A stretch of DNA of 64,000 nt from Erythrophleum ivorense. Its lineage: Eukaryota; Streptophyta; Magnoliopsida; Fabales; Fabaceae. The stretch is from positions 124,001-188,000 of the forward strand of contig JAIUCV010000284.1 of NCBI GenBank assembly GCA_026724425.1, given 5' to 3'. The notes under the pieces were generated by a model, which saw only the letters and a program-made list of their open reading frames with translations, was not told the DNA's origin and ran no database searches. The first letter of the stretch is position 1; every line of letters starts with the position of its first letter. Shown piece by piece: positions 57,977 to 64,000 of this stretch. The position numbers and the translations under genes were made by a program.

Positions 57977-58504
57977 GTTGTTATTGTTATCATGTTCATG
58001 GCTTATTGTGGTATGTGGGTATGATCTTTAGGCTTGCTAGGCTAGGCTAGCCCTAGGTTGGCTTAACCTATGTGCCAATCACAGCTCAAGTTTTGGTCAT
58101 GAGAAAGTGCCTTTGGAAATGTGCATTTAGATATGTTACAAAATGTTCCACTTGTACCTAATCATGGGTATGAAAACTCGTTTAGCCTTAGAGGCTTGTC
58201 CTTAAAAAATTAATATAAGTGCCAAAAAAAAGCTTAATAAAAAAAGGGCTCATTTAAAAAAAGCCTAAAAACAAAATAGGTTAAGCTCGAGCTTTTTTTT
58301 TTGTATGATGCTTAATTGAGCTTAAGCCTCGACCTATATTGTAATAAACTTTTTTTATATTATTAATCAATAATATTATTTTATCATATTATTTATAATG
58401 AAAATCAATAATATTTTTTTTATCATATGTTCTCTGGTTAGCTTACTCAACTTCATGGAAAGGATTCCAAAGTTAGTGTTCTCTTACTTTTTCACCAATA
58501 TTAT
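57977..58504. other. Intergenic sequence before the ERF remnant
   Basis: No gene is seen. There is some oligo-A/T (58,220-58,300) and the CTAGGCTAGGCTAG triple repeat near 58,041. The missing upstream half of the ERF DNA-binding domain is not recognisable here. Confidence 0.5.
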
Positions 58505-58843
58505 TGTTCTTGGCTTCCAAAGCTGGGTATGTCTAATGCAGTGGAAGAAGTAGCAAGAGTGTATGAAAAAGCTATCTTTGACTTGAAGGATCATCTTGCA
58601 ATCTTTAATTTCCCTAATGAGTATTATTCTTATGTAAGGGGCTCCCCACCATATCCTCCTTATTTAGCATCTTCTTGTTCTTTTTCCTCTTCTTTTTCTC
58701 ATAATCATAAAAGTGGAAGCTCATCATCTAAATCTCTATGGAGGCAAGTTTTTGAGTGCTTAGATAATTAGGTGTTGGAAGATCTTCTTAAATTAGAAAA
58801 AGAGAAAAAGAAAAGGATGGGATATGATACTACTAAACTTTGA
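58505..58843 (+). pseudogene. AP2/ERF group IX-like transcription factor remnant
   Basis: ERF proteins bind GCC-box DNA in the nucleus. The frame reads LGMSNAVEEVARVYEKAIF (from about 58,520), then HLAIFNFPNEYYSYV, which corresponds to the C-terminal helix of the AP2 domain (family pattern LG-F-A-EEAA-AYD-AA...A-LNFP). A Pro-rich then Ser-rich linker follows, then QVFECLDN, a stop at 58,769-58,771, and in the same frame VLEDLL with a KEKKKR tail to a second stop at 58,841-58,843. The VFE-LD-VLEDLL ending is the activation motif of small group IX ERFs (ERF095-098 type). The N-terminal half of the AP2 domain, including the DNA-contacting strands, is missing. The conserved Arg and Gly before the NFP motif are replaced, and the stop splits the activation motif. 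This is a truncated pseudogene, and the window's only clear host-gene relic. Confidence 0.85.
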
Positions 58844-58858
58844 ACCATTCCTTTTCAA

Positions 58859-58859
<1 letters not shown>

Positions 58860-58920
<61 letters not shown>
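58860..58920 (+). repeat. (TC)n microsatellite
   Basis: About 25 TC units with two TTTC interruptions, directly downstream of the ERF remnant. Confidence 0.97.
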
Positions 58921-59691
58921 TTCTTTTTTTGCTATGAGTACTACTACTAATTGGACTTTCCTACATGATGATCAAATTATATATAAAGGAAAAATACTAT
59001 ATTGGTATTTATTATTAGTGTTTATTAAGTTTGTTGGGAACCAACAAAATTTGGAAATATAATCTATAACTTCATATTGTGTTTGTAAGTTCATCTTTGT
59101 ATATTAGGAAATCTACTCATTTTAGCCTCGAGATTATGTGTCAATTTGTCTTACCTATTACAATTTATGATAATTATTAAAAAAAACTTTTCTAATACTG
59201 TAAAAGAGCAAGGTTGGGCCTTTTTTCTAAGTCCTTGCTTGGTCCCATTCTAAAGAGATTATCTTATGCTTAGAACCAATTTTGGACTAAATTTTTTAGG
59301 GGTTTGGCCCATTTTTTAATGAGCCTAACTTGTGATCAAGTCTAGTTGCACCCAACATAAAGAGTATATCCACACACTACAATGAAATTAAAGATATGTT
59401 AAATATCTTCTGTTCATGATAAACTATCTTCTAAAAAATGACAACCCCAACACAACATCATATGCTTTGCTTAGTTTAAAAATTGGAAGCAAAGCCTTAG
59501 CCTCTGTCAAGTTTAGAGATAAAAATTACCTTTAAAATTTATGATCTTAACATACTTTCTTTTTCCTTTTCTTCTTTGGAAAATAACCAAAGTTAGTGAA
59601 GTTCTTTAGTTGAAAAGGTTTTACAATTAAAGTTGAACATAACAAACTTCTTCTCTTAATTGCCTAACCCTTCAAAGTCTTATAAAAAATG

Positions 59692-59722
<31 letters not shown>

Positions 59723-61069
59723 ATCATAAAAAAGAAAGTTTTATTTGTGAACTTCCCATGAGAATATTGAAAGCACACTTTTTTTTTGGAGAATATATTC
59801 AAAGCACTCTAATAATTTATGATTTAAATATACTAATCATGTGAAGTAAATCTATGTTTACATGCATTTTTAAAAAAATATTGACTATGAAGATAGAACA
59901 AAATTTGATTAAAGCACACTAAGGTAGAGACATATCCCTTAGCTATCAACTATAATGTGATTCCATCCCACAGCGATGATATAGTTAGCTTTATAGTAAT
60001 CAAATTGCGATTCAAATCATGAATCAGAGAGCTAGATTTTGAATTATAAATCATAAATTGAATTGAATTATATAAATGAAAATAGCTTAAAATATATTGA
60101 ATAAATTATGTATACCATACCAAAAAGTTCAAAATATTAAATTTAAACAAGATTAGAAAAAAATTAATTGTAAGTGTCACAAAACAAAATTATTATTTAT
60201 AAGTTATAACTTAATAACTATCTAATTCATAACTTTAATAAATAAAAATTAAGTTAAAAATTTTTATATTATAAGAGTAGTAATATTTATATTTGAAAAT
60301 TTTTAATTGAAACGATACATTATGTGTCGTTTCAATTAAGTTGAATAATGATATAAAGTTCCATGTGCAAGTGCAACACTACTATTAGTATCAAGAACCA
60401 GCCAAACATGTTATCTAATTAATAGAAGAGTAGTTTTACCCCCCCCCCAAAGTAAAGGGAAGGGTAGTTTAGTTGAATGACACCATTTTTAGTAAAGGGA
60501 AATGAAAAAAAAGGTCTATCCTCTTCTTTAACAAAACAGGTTGTGTCAAGTCATGAAGGACCTAACTTCATAACCTAACCCTGCTACTCACATTTAAATC
60601 ATTGGTTCCAACGTAACTAGCACTACTCTAGTGATTTAAAAAGTGATTTTGGCTCTTTTTTAATTCATTTCATAATTTGTATCCTTTTGGAGATGAATCA
60701 AGTTTTGATCGTGCAATATGAATTGAGAATTGGATGATTTCTACTTATCTTAGCTTTCTTTTCGAGACTAAAAGATGCAAAAAGGAAACAAAATAATGCT
60801 TCTAAGTTATCTCCAATGCCACCATGCCTACATGTATCTAATTAAAGCCTAAGAATTTATTAATAAGCTAACCATAAAAGTAAGGGTCTTAGTATCATCT
60901 TTGTGCAATATAACCTTAGGATTATAAAGAAAAGATGCCATCTTGTGGAGATGTTATTTATGCCAAGTGAAGCATCTGATGGCTTAATGTGAATAAAATA
61001 TCCAACCTTGGTAGGGGAAAAGCAAAAACATCCAACAAAAGGTGATATATGATTTCTACTCTACTTTGA
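58921..61069. other. Low-copy AT-rich intergenic region
   Basis: No gene, RNA gene or complete repeat is visible. It contains an (AAAAC)n run at 59,692-59,720, a C10 homopolymer at 60,439-60,448 and scattered oligo-A/T. An AATTGAAACGA...TCGTTTCAATT pair near 60,305-60,340 can form a hairpin. Confidence 0.6.
59692..59720 (+). repeat. (AAAAC)n microsatellite
   Basis: Five to six AAAAC units; length polymorphism is likely. Confidence 0.95.
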
Positions 61070-62254
61070 GGGCCTATTTGATACATCATATAAAGCCTAA
61101 TAGTATAAACTAATACAATGCATTATAAACTTATCAAATATTTAACACAAGTAATGTATTATATAAATTTATACGTTAAACCCTTCTTATATATCAAAAT
61201 GATGTATAACTTAATAAAACATTAGCAGGTGAGATTATACTTAATAAGGTTTTAATGTATAAGATTTTATTAACACTTTCTAATTATAATTCTCATTTAT
61301 AGCGGTGTTATTGGCAGATCTGGGTTAAGTTTTGTCCTAACTTTGATAAAAGTGATCATGAGCAAATTATTGGTGTAACCCAGTGTCCAACCTAATTTTG
61401 CACTATGCTTCTTTTTTTAGGTTTGATACTTGGACTTAGCTTAGTTTTATTAGTATTGATTGGGATTGGATTGGTCAGATTATTTTTTTTTTAAATTTTT
61501 GGTAAAAATTATAAAATTATCTCAAAAAATAAAAATTTTCATATAAATCCCTATAAAATTATATTATATCACTAAAAAAATTTTCATATAAGTTCTTATA
61601 AAATAATTTTAAAAAAATGATAGAATTGGGATAAGCCACACTAAAACTAGTTCAATATCGAATTTAGCCCACAGTTTTTTATCAGGCTGAGCCAAATTAG
61701 TTTCCTAACTTGGTCAAGTCATTTTTTTTAATGTTTGTTAAAAATTATGAATTGACTTTAAAAATAAAAATTTCATATAAAGTCTTATAAAATTACATTT
61801 TATTTAAAAAAACAAAAATTTCATATAAGTTTTTATAAAATAATTTTTTTTAAAAAAATTATAGGATTAAGCCAAACCAGCCAAAAATGTCTAACATAAC
61901 CAATCCAACCTAGTCTGTCCAAATTATTTTTTAGTTATTTGGCCTGATGTAACTAGGCGAATTGGATTGCCTAGCCCACCATGCATTATATGTAATGCTA
62001 TTAACTTGCCTTTTTTCTAAAAATTAATATAACACGATAAATTCAGATAAATATTGTATATTTTTTAAGTAAATGGCATTTTTGTTAAAAAAAATATTTT
62101 TTATCTTATCCAATGCTATATAGTGCATCATGTTTGTATTATTTTATATGATATATTATCTTATATAATATTACACCAAATATTGCATAATCTTAAAATT
62201 TTATTAAATCTTATCTTATCAAGTTTTATTTTATATAGCGTATCAAACAAGTCC
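61070..62254. mobile_element. Candidate DNA transposon with ~25-bp inverted ends
   Basis: The left end GGGCCTATTTGATACATC and the reverse complement of the right end GGACTTGTTTGATACGCT match at 19 of the first 25 positions, including an uninterrupted TTTGATAC. The interior is 1.2 kb, extremely AT-rich, without a transposase frame. Sub-terminal A/T blocks are also roughly inverted. The flanks TGA and TAA do not give a clear target duplication, so the superfamily (PIF/Harbinger-like or hAT-like) is open. The central part (61,310-61,990) may be a further insertion. Confidence 0.55.
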
Positions 62255-63260
62255 TAAAACTATAAAATTTTGATTGCAAGAAGAAATTAGGGACAATTAT
62301 AATAACACTATGCATAAAGTATAACCGCCAAAAATTTAAATAGACGAAATGAGAACTTAGACAATTCACAATAGTAGAATATTGTAATATCCAAACAAAG
62401 TCTACATAATTAAATAGCTTAGATCAGATTACAATCCAAAATACAAATTATGCTATCATAAACGCTCAAACAATATAAACCAAATTTAAGGAAATAGTTG
62501 TGAGATGGAAAAATGTACATACATGTTGCCTAACACCAATAGCAACTACTCTTTTAGGATATGGCTTCTCTGATGTACTAATCAACTTGAGCAATATTGC
62601 GTGCCCTCAAAATAAGTGGTTGGCTATTTTTTTTTTTTGGTGAATGTCATGTTATGCAACACAAGTAAACAATTCAAATGCATCCTTTTAGGGGAGAATT
62701 ATATTGAAGATTTGAAATTCATAATATTTATTCTAAAAAACTTATTACTACTTGGTTTAACTTGTTTTATTTAAAGTTAGTAATAATTCTATTTAAAATA
62801 ATAATAATAGATCCTTTAGGATAAATATTACGATTTTCAAGTTCCTAAATGTAATTTTCCCTTCTTTTAGGGAAGAGTGAAAGTAGAGGGGGAGAAGAAA
62901 TAAGTGAGAGTCATTGAAGGAAGTCCATATAAAAAAAGAAAACATCAGTGAGGATCGCAAAAGTTGGAGAGACATTAATGTTTCATTTAATTGTGTTACG
63001 AATGTATTTTTTTATATAATTTATATAATATTTATTATATATAAATTTATTATTTTATATATCAAATTATTTTTTATCTCACTTATTTCTATTTATTGCA
63101 TATTTCTTTTATCCTTACGTTCTCTGATCATATATATATATATATATATATATATGGATAGAGGAATGTTGAAACCAGCTTCACCGACTTCTTCAAAGTG
63201 ATTGTCCATAAGGAGAGAAGTTTTCAATAAAGAGATTGGAGATTCGGCAATGCCACTAAT
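62255..63260. other. AT-rich intergenic region with (TA)n
   Basis: No supported gene. It includes T10 at 62,629-62,638, a (TA)n microsatellite at 63,129-63,155, and short open frames of low complexity that I reject. Confidence 0.6.
63129..63155 (+). repeat. (TA)n microsatellite
   Basis: Thirteen uninterrupted TA units. Confidence 0.97.
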
Positions 63261-63665
63261 GCTTTGTTTGGTTGGAGGGGCTTCTCCTCCCCTCCAAAAG
63301 TGGGAGTTTGGGAGGAGAGAGAAAATTTTTGGGTGAGTTTGACCAATTTGTCCCTTGAATTATTTTTACTTCAAATATAATATAAATCTTATTTTTTTTA
63401 ATAAGATTTAAAATATTTTTTATAAAAATAAAAAATATTTTTGAATAAAAATCAAAAAAATTATTTTTTATAATAAAAAGTAAAAAAAAACTTTTTTTTA
63501 TAAAAATATCTTAAAAATGAAAAAAATTTTAATTAAGAATATAATTATCCATTAATCCTTCCCCTCCCCTTTCCTCCCCAACCAAACAACATATTATTAA
63601 AACTCCTCCCCTCTCTTCTCCTCCATTAAAATCCCTTCCCCCTCCCCCGTTGAACCAAACACTCC
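63261..63665. mobile_element. Candidate MITE with GTTTGGTT inverted ends
   Basis: The left end GCTTTGTTTGGTTGGAGGGG and the reverse complement of the right end GGAGTGTTTGGTTCAACGGGG share TGTTTGGTT and a following G run. Inside, GGGGAGGAGA-type blocks next to the left end face CTCCTCCCCTCTCTTC blocks near the right end, so the roughly 400 bp can fold into a long hairpin around an A/T-rich centre. There is no coding capacity. I cannot fix a target duplication. It sits about 230 bp before the candidate gene start. Confidence 0.6.
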
Positions 63666-63892
63666 AGGAGAGATACCATTTAGCACTTATTAAAGGCCTT
63701 TCATCATTTCTGATCATCCATCATAAAAGTTAGAATTTTTGAATCTTTCAAATAATTTTAATTTTTAAAATCTTTTCGAAATAATTATTTACAATTTAAA
63801 GCCTGTAAATGTAATCTTCTCACTTTACTCCTTCTCCGATCTCACTGTCGAAAAGCAGGAAGGGGAAGAGGACTTCTGTGAAATCTCCTCCC
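63666..63892 (+). promoter_or_regulatory. Possible promoter and 5' leader of the edge gene
   Basis: C/T-rich leader-like sequence (CTTTACTCCTTCTCCGATCTCACTG) lies about 30-80 bases before an ATG. Base composition changes sharply from the AT-rich DNA upstream. No convincing TATA box is seen. Confidence 0.35.
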
Positions 63893-64000
63893 ATGGCAGC
63901 CATCTCTTCTCCCATTCTTAATCAACGCTAGCGGGTGGTCTCTTCCCTCTCTCTCGGCCATAAGCCAACAAGAAGACCCCAAATTGCAACCCCAAACGTC
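63893..64000 (+). CDS. Possible first exon of a plastid-targeted protein (partial, odd stop)
   Basis: ATG in a good context (CCATGGCA) opens MAAISSPILNQR, then TAG (63,929-63,931). The same frame then runs open to the window edge as RVVSSLSLGHK and PTRRPQIATPNV. The Ala/Ser-rich, basic, acid-free composition is typical of a chloroplast transit peptide, which would send a nuclear-encoded protein into the plastid. The in-frame stop could mean a pseudogene, an assembly error or a different true start. The mature protein lies outside the window, so its identity is unknown. Confidence 0.4.

Noticed and set aside
62914..63201. 95-residue plus frame
   Set aside because: Mostly Ile/Tyr/Phe from AT-rich DNA and running through a (TA)n microsatellite.
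63529..63717. 62-residue minus frame
   Set aside because: It lies inside the candidate MITE; the Gly/Arg-rich content comes from its GGGGAGG blocks.
1..64000. tRNA, rRNA or other structured RNA genes
   Set aside because: I looked for tRNA box A/B pairs and rRNA-like blocks and saw none; only primer sites complementary to tRNA ends are present.

Overview
The window is 64 kb of AT-rich plant nuclear DNA, very probably from a eudicot. It holds no intact multi-exon gene. Almost all of positions 1-58,000 is nested, decayed LTR retrotransposons, mainly Ty3/gypsy. The exceptions are short unassigned gaps, a broken ERF transcription-factor gene at 58.5 kb, two candidate DNA transposons near 61-63.7 kb, and what may be the first exon of a plastid-targeted protein gene at the extreme right edge. 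I infer a plant from the plant Ty3/gypsy lineages (Del/Tekay chromovirus, CRM/Reina-like chromovirus, a Tat/Athila-like element with a tRNA-Asp-type primer site) and from the ERF group IX-like fragment. I cannot name the species.

Region by region: (1) 1-4,466 holds two truncated LTR-B-like remnants in opposite orientation. (2) 4,467-31,283 is one minus-strand Del/Tekay-type element ('Tek1'), opened by later insertions. Its 3' LTR contains a solo LTR of the same family (7,542-11,361, duplication CCTTT). Its reverse transcriptase has lost a segment that is replaced by an LTR-C fragment. Its protease is split at the active site by an 8.2 kb non-autonomous Tat/Athila-like element (15,072-23,243, duplication ATATG). 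Its gag is split by a solo LTR-H (24,125-29,728), which itself carries a solo LTR-I (24,858-27,600, duplication CCTTC). (3) 31,284-41,155 is a patchwork of LTR-C, LTR-B and LTR-J pieces, with one clean solo LTR-B (35,007-38,657, duplication CATAA). (4) 41,876-52,039 is a plus-strand CRM/Reina-like chromovirus with both LTRs; its gag is interrupted by a solo LTR-C (45,011-47,791). (5) 52,375-57,976 is a solo LTR-C carrying another solo LTR-C (54,111-56,875; duplications GTTGT and TGCAG). (6) 57,977-64,000 is lower-copy sequence with the ERF remnant, microsatellites, a 1.2 kb inverted-repeat element, a MITE-like element and the candidate gene start.

No retroelement here looks able to encode functional proteins: every frame carries stops, frameshifts or lost catalytic residues. 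The main interest is the nesting history read from target-site duplications, the number of very long solo LTRs (2.7-3.8 kb), the repeated sequence motifs inside those LTRs (a palindromic TCGCTATAGCGA-type array, a GGGACTTTTGG minisatellite, an ACGT-core cluster), and an internal protein of unknown type in the Tat/Athila-like element. LTR family letters (B, C, D, H, I, J) are labels for this window only. All homology was judged by eye from the sequence.
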